A stretch of DNA of 64,000 nucleotides, taken from the NCBI GenBank assembly GCA_963662175.1, contig OY759216.1, positions 32,381,087 through 32,445,086 on the forward strand, written 5' to 3'. Positions 44,964 to 54,704 of the stretch are shown piece by piece. The notes beneath the pieces are model-generated. The model had not been told where the DNA came from. It did no database searches and saw only the letters and a program-made list of their open reading frames with translations. The DNA is from Aradus depressus. Its lineage: Eukaryota > Arthropoda > Insecta > Hemiptera > Aradidae. The translations under genes were made by a program, and so were the position numbers. The stretch's first letter is position 1; the number at the start of each line of letters is the position of its first letter.

Positions 44964-44974
44964 TTTAAATATAG

Positions 44975-45349
44975 TGCCATTCCTGTTGCATAGAGCACCA
45001 TGTACTCGTATAAAAGACTGCTGACCCCCGATATTGGGAGGTACTGTATAGTGAGGGAATGAGGTAGTGTGGAGAGAAGGGGACAGCTAACTGCCTCACA
45101 GCTAATGTCCGGTGGATGGTTAGTGCTAACGGCCCCCCTCCTGAAATTTACACCATGAGAGGTGCACTTTGGTCATGGGGGGAGGGGGGGGGGTCTCGAT
45201 GGGTGCCTCAGGAGAGGTACTTATCACAAGCAGCTGCTACCAATCACCACTCAGCACAGGTCCCTTTCTTCTCAACCGTGGCCAGCCTCACATCACACAT
45301 CAATCCACTCCAGCACACTTTATCCAACAACATTTAAAGAAGGCTATGT
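44975..45349. other. Unannotated, comparatively GC-rich stretch
   Basis: Overlapping plus-strand open frames (45116-45337, 45162-45443, 45169-45363) lie in sequence with a G-rich run at about 45176-45193. No domain is recognised. Confidence 0.3.
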
Positions 45350-45665
45350 ACTCCCCCAATTAAGTTTTCGCTCTCCCTTCAAAACCAATCGACCGCCAAT
45401 GCTCATAATAAATTTTGTGTCAATAAAACACGGCAGTTATTAGGGTATTTGAGTTGAGCCCTCTTTTCTCATCCCTTCGATATATTTCACACAAAGTTAA
45501 CAGGTGCCCTTCTTATGGGATTTTGAATTTAAATATAAAAGTTCTTATCGATACATTCACTGTTATTGGAAATGTGAGTTGAGTTTACCCTCGAATCTTA
45601 CTGAGAATCAATAGATGTCGACTTATGAATTTTCTTGTCAATACATTCTTTTCAACGGCAGTATA
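45350..45665 (-). repeat. Family C repeat, reverse
   Basis: cccaattaagttttcgctctccc, in part, aaaccaatcgaccgcc, cggcagttattagggtattt, aacaggtgcccttcttatg, then a second unit ending near 45665. Confidence 0.7.
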
Positions 45666-45674
45666 TATATTCAT

Positions 45675-45815
45675 ATAATAGCTGTGGTGCCCAGCGTTCT
45701 TAACTTTATACTTACTAGCTGTGGGGTCCCGCGTTCCTAACTACGTAATAGCTGTGGTACTCAGCCTGCGTAAGTACGTATTAGCTGTTGTGCCCTGCTA
45801 GCTGTAGTGCCCAGA
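45675..45815 (+). repeat. Degenerate tandem repeat (tagctgtggtgcccagc)
   Basis: About four to five variants of tagctgtggtgcccagcg, then ttcctaact and acgta, follow one another (45681, 45716, 45748, 45781, 45798). Unit length varies. Confidence 0.7.
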
Positions 45816-45882
45816 AGTCCTAAACACTTAAAAGGTGGCGCTGCAAAGCAGATACTAGCTGGGGTGTCTGCCGTTGAAGGAC

Positions 45883-45896
45883 TATAAGCCTTATTT
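45883..45896. repeat. TSD (left) of fold-back element
   Basis: tataagccttattt, repeated exactly at 46128-46141. Confidence 0.85.
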
Positions 45897-46127
45897 TTTG
45901 TTGTTTCCGGCATTTTTTCCTCCAGAGGTGTCTTCTTTTTTTCTTCGTTGGACAATATTTCGGGACAATTGCAGGTCCCTTCTTCTGGTCACTATGAACT
46001 GGACCAGAAGAAGGGACCTGCAATTGTCCCGAAATATTGTCCAACGAAGAAAAAAAGAAGACACCTCTGGAGGAAAAAATGCCGGAAACAACAAAAAGTG
46101 GAACATCCCAGAGAAGTTTAAGAAACA
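45897..46127. mobile_element. Fold-back element with 95-bp near-perfect arms and 14-bp TSD
   Basis: Left arm 45896-45990 and right arm 46002-46097 are almost perfect inverted repeats (ttgtttccggcattttttcc, gacaatatttcgggacaatt) with an 11-base loop. A one-sided tail (gtggaacatcccagagaag) occupies 46098-46127. It is bracketed by the 14-bp direct repeat tataagccttattt. TSD length is like that of LINE-mobilised copies. No coding capacity; mirror ORFs on both strands arise from the palindrome. Confidence 0.85.
45950..46045. other. Hammerhead-like motif in both arms of the hairpin
   Basis: In each arm, read outward, ccagaagaagggacctgc, then aattgtcccgaaatattg: a CAGAAGA segment (one base from CTGANGA), a GGGAC/GTCCC stem and GAAA. 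The second fold-back copy at 44165-44255 has the same layout with a shorter GGGA/TCCC stem. Confidence 0.25.
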
Positions 46128-46141
46128 TATAAGCCTTATTT
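46128..46141. repeat. TSD (right) of fold-back element
   Basis: tataagccttattt, matching 45883-45896. Confidence 0.85.
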
Positions 46142-46324
46142 CAATTAAATAATTAAAAATATAACATCATGAATGTACTGTTGAAGAATTGAATACGATT
46201 CGAATGAGAGATATTAGGAGAAAAGGTTAAAGTTCCCCGGGCAACGCCGGGTATTACTGCTAGCAAAAAAATAAAATTAAGAATATTCCATTAATTTGGA
46301 TAATTTCCTTATTTATAGTTCAGC

Positions 46325-46480
46325 TCATCATTATTTACATCCAAGAACAAACATTCTCCGAAACTCAAAGTCAACATTCATTATTTTTTTAAGGAGTGAC
46401 ACACGTTTTGCAAGTTTATAGGTCAGTTTTTCTTTCCATCATTCTGTACGGCGCCGACAGCTAGACTAACTTGGAGAGAG
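46325..46480 (+). pseudogene. LINE RT-thumb remnant
   Basis: The plus strand includes QVYRSVFLSIILYGADS, a stop, then TNLER, the segment that follows RT in CR1/RTE-like LINEs (YGADSW region). The same sequence, inverted, is at 49155-49400. Heavily decayed. Confidence 0.6.
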
Positions 46481-47499
46481 CCTTCTCTCTAATTTCCTCT
46501 CCCCTTTAGTTGATTCCGCTGAAAATTAATAGGTGTAGTGAGAGGGTTCGGGGTACATAAAATATCGTATCAATATATTGTAGCGTTCTATATGACCGAC
46601 ATGGTTCTTTTTTTTAAAAAAAAAAAAAAGAGGAAAAAAAGTACGGGAAGAGGGTAGTAGGTGCTATGGAGCATGACCACGCCTACGTTAGTGAAGTAGT
46701 AGAAGATTATGTAGAGGTTACACTGTCTACTATCTTTAATGAATAAATTAATTATTGATGATTGTTTAATAGTCAAAAATATTTATAAAATAATGTAAAA
46801 ATAAAATTAAGAATTATTGTAATAAAATAAAAAAAGAAAGTGTAAGTGTAAAAAAAATGGCATTTGCCAGAACTGACCAATCAGATGTTTTTTTGCTAAA
46901 AAAAATGGCGAAAGCGAGATTCGGAAAGGAGAGTCATCAGTATTTGTTCAGACAGAAGGGGAGTTGGTAGTGGAAGTGATAGTGGAGTGGAAACATGTGG
47001 AAGTAGTGGAAAGTTGTCATATAAAAATGAATATGAAGAGACATTGAGGGTACCCGACGATATTCATTGAGAAGTAGAGAGAAAATTGCCAACAACAGAT
47101 GAAATCAACTTGGGCTACGACAGACTTCAACAATTTGCCATGTGAAACCTCGATTAAGCCACAACCACCAATGTAAGGCTCAACCCAGCAGCAATATCAC
47201 ATCATGCGAAATCTCAACTTATGCCAGTTTTATACTTTTTATTATGGCCATTTTTATTAATGTTCTTGTATGTTAGAAAATAAGTTACTAGCCCTAAAAA
47301 AAAAATAATATAAGTTTTAAATAAATTAATATGTTAAAAAATATAAATTTGTGTATTCTCATTTATTTGTAAAAACCGTGTAAATTCTTCTATATTTTTT
47401 AATCACTCTAATTTAATCATTAATTATTTTTTAAGTAAGCACCGTTACAGTAATGCCTCCCAAAAAGAGGGAATATAAAAATGTAATGTAAGTCAACGT
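46481..47499. other. Unannotated AT-rich stretch
   Basis: Contains an A run at 46616-46630. The segment 46900-47200 is more balanced but has no supported exon. Confidence 0.35.
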
Positions 47500-47690
47500 G
47501 CGTTACAATATATTCATTCTATCGGAAGTTATCGTGCTCACCCACACAAACAGAAATTTTTTTTTTTTTCATTCAATCAAGAGGCCAGAAAAAATGAAAT
47601 CTCTGCATAAATGTCTGACCAATTACATAACTTTCTCTATACTTCATATAGCCGGGGAAGTAAAACCTGGTGGGTCCAATTAGTACTCTC
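47500..47690 (-). repeat. Family C fragment
   Basis: tattcattctatcggaagtt, atcgtgctcacccacac, gaccaattacataactttc, ctatacttcatatagccgg. Confidence 0.7.
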
Positions 47691-47774
47691 ATAGTTATGT
47701 AAACATTGTGTTTGTATTCAGTGGAATGAAATTTCAGTATCATGCCAGTATTGTATTTGTTTTGGTAAAATTCC

Positions 47775-48370
47775 AAGAATCGTTCGACTGGAAGTGGGAG
47801 TTCAGAGGGGGCTCAACTCAAAAATAACTGGTAATAATTGTTACACAACATAAAGTTTTTATTTAAATTCGAAACCCCATAAGAACAGCACTTCATAATT
47901 TTCCATGAAATCGGCCGTTGGAGAGGGGCTCGACTCAAAAAACCTTAATAACTGCCGATGTAATGAATGTATCGCCACAATACTTAGTATCAGAAGTCCT
48001 TGTGTAATTATTGATTTTTAGCCCGAACAGTCAATTGGTATTAGGTTAGGTTAGGTTTTATGACTCATGCCCATGCTTTAACTATGAGGTCATATCGCCT
48101 ACTACCAGAGCGCTCTTACGTCACTCTGGTGGACATGAGCCCGACTCTACTGTGGGAGTCCTAAATTTTTCTTACTCTAAATTTTTTATTCACCTAGGGC
48201 AGGGGTCTTTAACTAAGGGCCTCGGTCGGGGTTCGAACCCACGTTCTTGAGCTCAGAAGACAAGCACACATAACACTGAGCTACCGGCGCCCTCAGTCAA
48301 TTGGTATTGAAGGGAGAGCGAAAACTTAATTGATTCATGCGTTCTGGGGAAGTATATTGTCGGTGATTCA
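47775..48370 (+). repeat. Family C repeat, distal part, split by a SINE
   Basis: aatcgttcgactggaagtgg, aaccccataagaacagcac, tgccgatgtaatgaatgtatc, gcccgaacagtcaattggta; after the SINE: gaagggagagcgaaaac, ttaattgattcatgcg and gtcggtgattcactga. Confidence 0.75.
48043..48293 (-). mobile_element. tRNA-derived SINE, internally deleted, in family C, 15-bp TSD
   Basis: Tail aggttaggttaggttttatg, intact head (ggggttcgaacccacg, gagctaccggcgccct) and a deleted middle (ggtctttaac joins taagggcctcgg). cagtcaattggtatt is duplicated at 48028-48042 and 48294-48308. Confidence 0.93.
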
Positions 48371-48774
48371 CTGACGACGTTTTTAAAAAATAATTTTTAT
48401 TTCTATGGTGCATCATGACTCGATTCATCACTACCCTCCACAGTCTGACTGATTGATATAGTGTGCAAATCATGGAATGGATTAGAGTGATAAATGGAGG
48501 ATAATGGCAATGGATACTGACTTATGGCCTGGGCCAGTTTATATGTTATATCTATATCATAAATACGATATCTGTGTGAATGTTATTTCCTGGTTTTAGC
48601 AGGTTCCTATGATGGATGTCTCTGCAGGGATGTTTGTCTGTTGGCTGGAACCCCAAGGCCTATGCGTATTGATTGTTTGGCCTAGGTTGTCCATCATGAA
48701 TCCACCAATTTCACTTTTCAAAAAAAAAAAAAAAAAAAAATGGCTTTCGGTCTTGGAAATATGTAATACAAAAT
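48371..48774. other. Unannotated stretch
   Basis: Contains a run of about 20 A at 48721-48740. Otherwise nothing identified. Confidence 0.3.
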
Positions 48775-49150
48775 AATAGGATGTGTCAGCAATCCTCGTT
48801 CTCTAACATTTAGGATGTGTCAGCATTCCTTGTCCTCTAATATTTAGGATGTCAGCAATCTTCTTCCTCTAATATTTAAGATGTGTCAGCAATCCTCGTC
48901 CTCTAATATTTAAGATGTGTCAGCAATCCTCGTCCTCTAATATTTAGGATGTCAGCAATCCTCGTCCTCTAATATTTAAGATGTTTCAGCAATCCTCGTC
49001 CTCTAATATTTAGGATGTCAGCAATCCTCGTCCTCTAATATTTAAGATGTTTCAGCAATCCTCATCCTCTAATATTTAGGATGTGTCAGCATTCCTCGTT
49101 ATCTAATATTCAGGATGTGTCAGCATTCCTCGTCCTCTAATATTCAGGAT
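48775..49150 (+). repeat. Minisatellite of 32-34-bp units, about 11 copies
   Basis: The unit aggatgtgtcagcaatcc, then tcgtcctctaatattt, repeats with a 2-base length variant (gatgtcagc versus gatgtgtcagc or gatgtttcagc). Between about 48965 and 49065 the short and long forms alternate, hinting at a two-unit higher-order repeat. Confidence 0.92.
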
Positions 49151-49154
49151 ATTA

Positions 49155-49400
49155 TGTATAATATTTTCTTATTTTTCCTGTAATTCTACGGAAGAACTTC
49201 ATTTCAGTAGCCGTTATCTTGCAGGCATTCTTCTCAACTTAGTCTAGCTGTCGGCGCCGTACAGAATGATGGGAAGAAAAACGTACCTATAGACTTGCAA
49301 AACGTTTCACTCAATGTGTATTCCTTAAAAAAATAATAAATATTGACTTTGGGTTCGGAGAATGTTTGTTCTTGGATGTAAAGTTCAAAGAATACATCTT
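49155..49400 (-). pseudogene. LINE RT-thumb remnant (inverted relative to 46325-46480)
   Basis: The minus strand includes QVYR.VFLPIILYGADS and then KNACKITATEMKFFRRITGK, the usual continuation after the RT domain in CR1/RTE-like LINEs. Frames are interrupted. About 150 bp match 46325-46480 in inverted orientation. Confidence 0.75.
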
Positions 49401-49490
49401 TATACTATATTATAAGAATTTAAAAAAATAATAATAAATAAAGTAAAAAAATAAATATAAAAATGTCTACACAATAGCTAAAATATACCT

Positions 49491-49760
49491 AGCTATTATG
49501 CCCGGGCTTTAACTACGAGGTCATATTGCCTACCAGAGCGCTCTTTCGTCACTCTGGTGGACATGAGCCCGACTTGACTTGGTTGATTCACCTAGGGTAC
49601 AGGCTCGGGAATATCGCTTAACGTCCCATCCGAAACAGGGCGTGCTTAAAGTTTTTTTTCACATCCCAGATAAAAAAACCTAAGGGCTTCGGCTGGGTTT
49701 CAAACCCGTGATCTTGAACTCAGTAAGCAAGCACGCCCACCACTAAGCTATCCACGTCCC
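49491..49760 (-). mobile_element. tRNA-derived SINE
   Basis: agctattatgcccggg, body with a deletion after the gagcccgact block, and head aacccgtgatcttgaactc, then taagctatccacg. Confidence 0.85.
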
Positions 49761-49796
49761 GAAAATAATAGGTTGTATATATACATTTGTATACAG

Positions 49797-50013
49797 GCAA
49801 ATGTATAATAATGATAGTTATGGATTTAAAGAGCCACCCCTCCCTTGGTCTGACTGTGGTAATATACTTGAGGCATCCTGTAAATTGTTCATGGGAGAGG
49901 ATGTTTGTAAAGGAACCAAACGGAATTCATTCGAACAGAAACTTCTGCAACAAGGACTGTACTGGCCACAACGACGTAACTTTCCGATGCCCGATGCGGC
50001 TGTTGGAAACTAA
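49797..50013 (+). CDS. Possible terminal exon of unknown gene
   Basis: After an acceptor-like tgtatacag, an open frame encodes about 70 residues (MYNNDSYGFKEPPLPWSDCG, NILEASCKLFMGEDVCKGT, KRNSFEQKLLQQGLYW, PQRRNFPMPDAAVGN) ending in TAA at 50011-50013. It has three Cys and balanced composition in AT-rich surroundings. The polypyrimidine tract is weak and I do not recognise the family. Other frames are also open, so it could equally be unique non-coding DNA or a fragment of a mobile element. Confidence 0.25.
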
Positions 50014-50258
50014 TTGATGGATGCCTTAGCCTTTCCGATTCCCCGAGGACCATGGGCCAGTCACGCTAATGCCTCTTCGGGGACCTCACTCAGTCTCAAC
50101 ATTGTCCATCCTATTGAACAGTTTCCGTTCTTTCTATTCAACTAGTCATCTAGCCACTAAGATACCAGCAAGCCATGAAATGAGCCAGAATTTAAATAAT
50201 ACTTTTTTTTATTGTTCAAAAAGGAAAAAAATATCTATAATTTAAAAATCATTCTTAT
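50014..50258. other. Unannotated stretch
   Basis: GC-balanced continuation of the preceding sequence as far as about 50150, then AT-rich. Nothing identified. Confidence 0.3.
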
Positions 50259-50388
50259 AGTTAGTTATTATGACTCATGCCCGGGCTTTAACTACGAGGT
50301 CATATCGCCTACTACCAGAGCGCTCTTTCGTCCCTCTGGTGGACATGAGCCCGACTGAAGGAGTCCTAAATTTTGCCTATCCTAAATG
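50259..50388 (-). mobile_element. tRNA-derived SINE, 3' fragment
   Basis: Tail ttagttattatgactcatgc and the gagcgctctttcgtc, ggtggacatgagcccgact blocks only. Confidence 0.85.
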
Positions 50389-50541
50389 CAAGCACTTTTA
50401 TATTTTAAAAGCTTTCTATTTTTATTTTCTTGGCACCTAAAATTTCTACCGTACTTACTTATATTTAATATTTTTTAGTTATAAACTATTTTACTTTACT
50501 GATATTTGTTCATTTATCTACGTACATAATATTTTTATGTA

Positions 50542-51073
50542 TACAGTAGACTCTCCCTTATCCGGTGTTCTGTTAACCGGCGCGCTCCCTTATCCGGCGC
50601 TCGCAAAATAATATCAAATTTGTTAAACTAAAATTAACATTCAATTATTAGATTATCAATTATACGAGCCACGTGAATTTACGAGCACATAATAATTCCG
50701 TAACTCACGAATCTTTTATGTATTTTTATTGTACATACATACATATGTACATTATATTTATAATGAAGGGAACGCTAATACAATATTTTATTACTTCACT
50801 TAATTAAACCCAGATTTCAAAATATCTTTTTAATGCTTGGATAAGTATATGTACATATGTATGTACATATAATAAATCAATGTTCACTATGTACATATTT
50901 GTCAATTTAGTAAATGTTATCAACAAAATACATACGCGTTTTATTCCTTAGCTCACCTAAGAACACTTTTTTTTTATGCTTTAATTGATATATTTTTTCT
51001 CATTAATTGATGATTTCCGTTATCCGGCGTCACGTCGATCCCGGCAACGCCCGATAAGAGAGAGTCTACTGTA
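50542..51073. mobile_element. pogo/Tigger-type non-autonomous DNA transposon (MITE)
   Basis: The element 50544-51071 (528 bp) starts CAGTAGACTCTCCCTTATC, and its complement at the other end starts CAGTAGACTCTCTCTTATC. These are terminal inverted repeats of the CAGTA..CC..TTATCC type known from pogo/Tigger elements. TA flanks both ends (50542-50543, 51072-51073). A second TTATCCGG-type motif lies inside each end. The AT-rich interior has no transposase. Confidence 0.88.
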
Positions 51074-51115
51074 TTTCGTTCTCTTTTTCATTCTTTCTTT
51101 CTATATTCTACTTTC

Positions 51116-51170
51116 AATGACCTGAGGAAAGGGTCCACGATCGCACCGAAATATCGTCCTGGAAGAAGAT
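51116..51170 (+). other. Hammerhead-like motif
   Basis: CTGAGGA (fits CTGANGA), a weak hairpin (gggtccacgatcgcacc), then CGAAATATCGTCC. Same closing phrase (CCGAAATAT) as the fold-back elements at 44 and 46 kb. Confidence 0.2.
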
Positions 51171-51178
51171 TTATTTGT

Positions 51179-51181
<3 letters not shown>

Positions 51182-51236
<55 letters not shown>
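51182..51236. repeat. (AT)n microsatellite
   Basis: About 27 uninterrupted TA dinucleotides. Confidence 0.97.
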
Positions 51237-51243
<7 letters not shown>

Positions 51244-52554
51244 ACTTATATTCACCTATTGCATTAGGAATGTGATATTCTTGTATCCTCTATTATGTAT
51301 TTATTTTCAAAACTATTATTATTCGTCTCATATGTGTTTGTATTCTAGGATTTATTGTCGGTTGATGTAAAAGCTATTTTGATGTTCAAAATATAGAATT
51401 TATTTGGTGTTTGAATTTATAAGGTATATTGATATTCAAAAATCAATGATTTATCCAATTACCATGCTATGGTTTAACAGAAATAAATATTCTTCTCCTT
51501 ATTGATATAATTCATGACAGGTAAAAGCACATTTATGGTTCCCTCTAAGGCGTCTTTTTCGCTTTGAAATAGGTGTTCCAATTTGAAACCTTAATGATTT
51601 ATCGCCGAAACGAGGGACCACAACTTAGATCTGTAGCGGTACTACTTTTCAGGAGCCTAAGTGTAAGTGGTGGGGGTATGTAGAAGGGAGTGGATGGGTC
51701 TTTCTTCGAAGCTGTCTTTAGGCGGGTAGGCTGTAAAGAGACGGCCAGGCTGTAAAGAGGCGGCCAGGCTGTAAACCGGCCCTCCCCACCCTGTTTACAT
51801 TAGCTATTTACAGCGAGTTAATCTGGAGAGCCAGAGGCCCCACTGAATATTGGAGGCGGCCTCCCAGTTCAGGACAAACTTGGAGCCAGGCGAGCCTCCA
51901 TAATGCAGAGGGCGGCTTTTTACGGGGGTTCAAGAGTTGGCTGGTTCCGCGACTAACACAAGACAGTGGTATCCCCACGAGGCCAACTCCGGAAGGATTC
52001 CAAACTTAGTTCCTTTACAAATGTATACTTCGCAGGCGCGGATCTATGATGTGGGAGGGGGTAACAGAAAGTATTGTCAATACATTTAAAATCCGTTTAT
52101 AATAAAAATAATGAGATACTGATCTGAATGGGTATAATGTGAATAATCCCCATTCCTCTCTTAGAATTATGGATAGAAAAAATTGAGGATAAATATTTAT
52201 GAATAAAAGGGGTATTTTTGTAAACTATTTGGGTCTTATTCGTTCCAGGTCAAACAAAGACCATATAAGTGGATTTTTACTAGTTCATCACGTAAAATCG
52301 AGGACGCCGGTAGCTCACACTCTGGATCAATCGATCGATCAAATCACTCTCACTAGATCACTCACTATTACCTTGTATTAGATTCACTATTGTAAATTCC
52401 TTTTAGCAAAGTCTGTTCATTTTTATTGTTCTTATATCCAGTTTCCTTTTCTTTCTTCTTGTGTGAGCCGTTGCCCTGTACACCATTTTGTAAGTACTAA
52501 ATATATAATTAACTTATAACTTGTCTGATTTCTTTATTTTATGTTAATGTCTAT
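51237..52554. other. Unannotated stretch; locally GC-rich
   Basis: About 51640-52000 is GC-rich and includes three copies of an 18-bp unit, ggccaggctgtaaagagg, at about 51724-51775. A SINE-head-like scrap (gacgccggtagctcaca) lies at about 52303. No exon is supported. Confidence 0.35.
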
Positions 52555-52575
52555 GTGGGGGGGGGGGGGGGGGGG
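52555..52575. repeat. Poly(G) run
   Basis: About 19 consecutive G at the start of a family C copy, where other copies have an interrupted GGAGGGG block. Confidence 0.95.
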
Positions 52576-52830
52576 ATTAGAGAGAGCATAACACAAAACA
52601 CAAAAATTCCAATAACTGAAGCATGAAATTTTTTATGTAAATCAAAAACCCTATCAATTTTCTGTGAAATCGGCCAAAGGAAAATGATAGATCAGAGGAG
52701 AGGGGCCCAACTTAAAAACCCTCATAACTGTCAATGTAACAAATCAACGCGAAATTTTTTTTGAGGTTTCAGAGGTAGAGCAAAAATTTAGTTGAATAAT
52801 TCTAGCTGAGGAGATACAATGTACCATGTC
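52576..52830 (+). repeat. Family C repeat
   Basis: ttttctgtgaaatcggcc, gatcagaggagaggggccc, aaaaccctcataactgtc, gtagagcaaaaatttag. Confidence 0.7.
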
Positions 52831-53214
52831 ATGGTGATTCACATTTTCTTTTCTGCAAAATGTGTCCCAGTTAATTTCGTTTCAGCCAGGGAGCTGGGGA
52901 GACAATATTAATGGTTTATCTAGAGTGAGGCGGAATTAAAAACAAAAACATCAACTCAATCGTTTCGATACTAATCTCACAAATATGTTTTTAATCTGGG
53001 CTGGCAACAGAACGGAAGCCTCCCCTCTATCAGATAATTATATTAACTCATCCCTTTATTCCTCTCCATCTGACTGTATTTTCCAATATCTGTTCCGATA
53101 TCCCTGTTTGTCTATTTGATCTACCAAAAGACTTTTTTTTTTGAAGGGTAAATATTTAAAAAATTAATTTGTGTAAATATTTGGGAAATTCTGAATGAAA
53201 TGTAAGCCCTATTT

Positions 53215-53330
53215 TACAGTCAAAGTAGTATAGATGAAGTTATGTAATCGGTCAAAAATTCGATGTTGCATTTTGACAGGAATTTCATGTTTTCCAACCT
53301 GATTCTAAAAATGAAATACAAAAAAAATAG
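53215..53330 (+). repeat. Family C fragment, 5' end
   Basis: agttatgtaatcggtcaaaa, attcgatgttgcattttgac, aatttcatgttttccaacc. Confidence 0.7.
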
Positions 53331-53371
53331 GTTCGAAAACATTGCCACATATGTGTAACAATTATGTATTA

Positions 53372-53448
53372 CAGTTATTGTGACTCATGCCCTGGTTTTA
53401 ACTACGAGTTCATAGCGAGCGCTCTTTCGTCGTCGTGATGGACATATA
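53372..53448 (-). mobile_element. tRNA-derived SINE, 3' fragment
   Basis: agttattgtgactcatgccc, taactacgagttcatagcg, agcgctctttcgtc, tggacat. It is cut off by the end of the LINE at 53451. Confidence 0.75.
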
Positions 53449-53450
53449 AT

Positions 53451-54260
53451 AAATAATAATAATAATAATTTTTATTGTTTAAAGGGATCACCCCTACACA
53501 ATTGAGTCAGTGACCATTACTTTTACAATATTAACATAAAAATGACACATATAAAGGAATACACATATAAAACAATAATGACACATAAAAAGGAATACAC
53601 ATATAAAACAATAATGACACATAAAAAGGAACCTTTAACAAACTAAATAAATAACATAAATAAATAAAATACCTAAGTAATTACAAATTAATAATAATAA
53701 TAATGTAATAAAGACAGTAAATATGGAGTGGGGATGTAGATATTGAATATCAATATATGTAATATGTAAGTTGAAGTACATTATTCATTAAGTTTCACAG
53801 CGCTGATTAAATAATAAAAAATATTTGAGATATAATTTTTATTATGGGCCAGGAGTAATGTATGAAAGTTGGATCGGTCTATACTGATAGTCTGAGGCAG
53901 GAAGTGGCTTCTAATGGGGGAGTATATCGGACAGGATATTAACAGGTGGTATATGTCTTCCAATTCATTCTTATTACAGATTGAACAAAGTTCTTGGGGA
54001 TTAAGGGTGTCAACATTATTTTTGTAACTGATTTTAAGACAGTACTTGCCAGATAGTCGGAGTTGAGCCAGTGCTTTGGATGTGTGAGAAAGGAGCATTC
54101 AGGTTTAGGTATGATTGGAGTTGATCTGGGTTGTAAATATTGGGATGAAAGGTGTTGTATCGGCATTCTAAAAGATAATATTTATCTTTATTTTTCAGAT
54201 GATTCACATATGCGTCCGAAACCCTGGGCAGAGAGTTTTTTAGCATTACCACAGGTCCTG
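53451..54260 (-). pseudogene. LINE 3' remnant (Jockey/CR1-like C-terminus) with AAT tail
   Basis: The minus strand codes in successive frames for DKYYLLECRYNTFHPNIYN, then SHTSKALAQLRLSGKYCLKI, then ELCSICNKNELEDIYHLLIS and CPIYSPIRSHFLP. The last two form the C-terminal Cys/His motif of many LINE ORF2 proteins. A 3' UTR follows and ends in an (ATT)n-type tail (AAT repeats at about 53451-53475 on the plus strand). At least two frameshifts. Strongly AT-rich. Confidence 0.8.
53535..53635 (-). repeat. 39-bp tandem repeat, about 2.5 copies, in LINE 3' UTR
   Basis: aatgacacataaaaaggaat, acacatataaaacaat repeats two and a half times inside the LINE 3' UTR. Confidence 0.85.
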
Positions 54261-54418
54261 ACGGACATAAGCCCGAACCTACTGTGGAAGCCCTAAATTT
54301 TGCCTACCCACGTTCATTCATTCAAGGTCAACGAGTACCTGACATCGTACCGCCTCGAAACCATCGCTTAACTTCCCATTCGATGGACGGCATACTCAAG
54401 GTTTAACATCTCCCAAAT
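54255..54418 (-). mobile_element. tRNA-derived SINE, internal fragment
   Basis: cctgacggacataagcccg, ctgtggaagccctaaattt, acgagtacctgacatcgtac, catcgcttaacttccc. Both ends are lost. Confidence 0.8.
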
Positions 54419-54704
54419 GAAGTGAGCAACTGGTGATACAGCTAATGTGCGGTTGGGCCCGTTGAGAAGACTCTGAGAAGGGAGAATGTATTTATATACC
54501 AAATTTACGAAGGGACTCTCAATTAGTGATACTGTCGAAACTAATGTTTACCCCCATTTGCTGTCATGCTAACACTTGGATCAACTTACATGTTTACTGT
54601 TTTCAGGATCACTCACTATATTATTATACCCTTTTCCAATCACTACCAGTGAATACTGGAGTAGACCTCAGCTTTCTAACTATAATTATGAAATTATTTT
54701 CTTT
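54419..54704. other. Unannotated stretch
   Basis: Nothing identified. Confidence 0.3.

Noticed and set aside
45761..46152. Mirror-image ORFs on both strands
   Set aside because: They come from the palindrome; neither frame extends into a protein domain.
48775..49150. CRISPR array
   Set aside because: There are no unique spacers between repeats; it is a contiguous minisatellite in a eukaryotic context.
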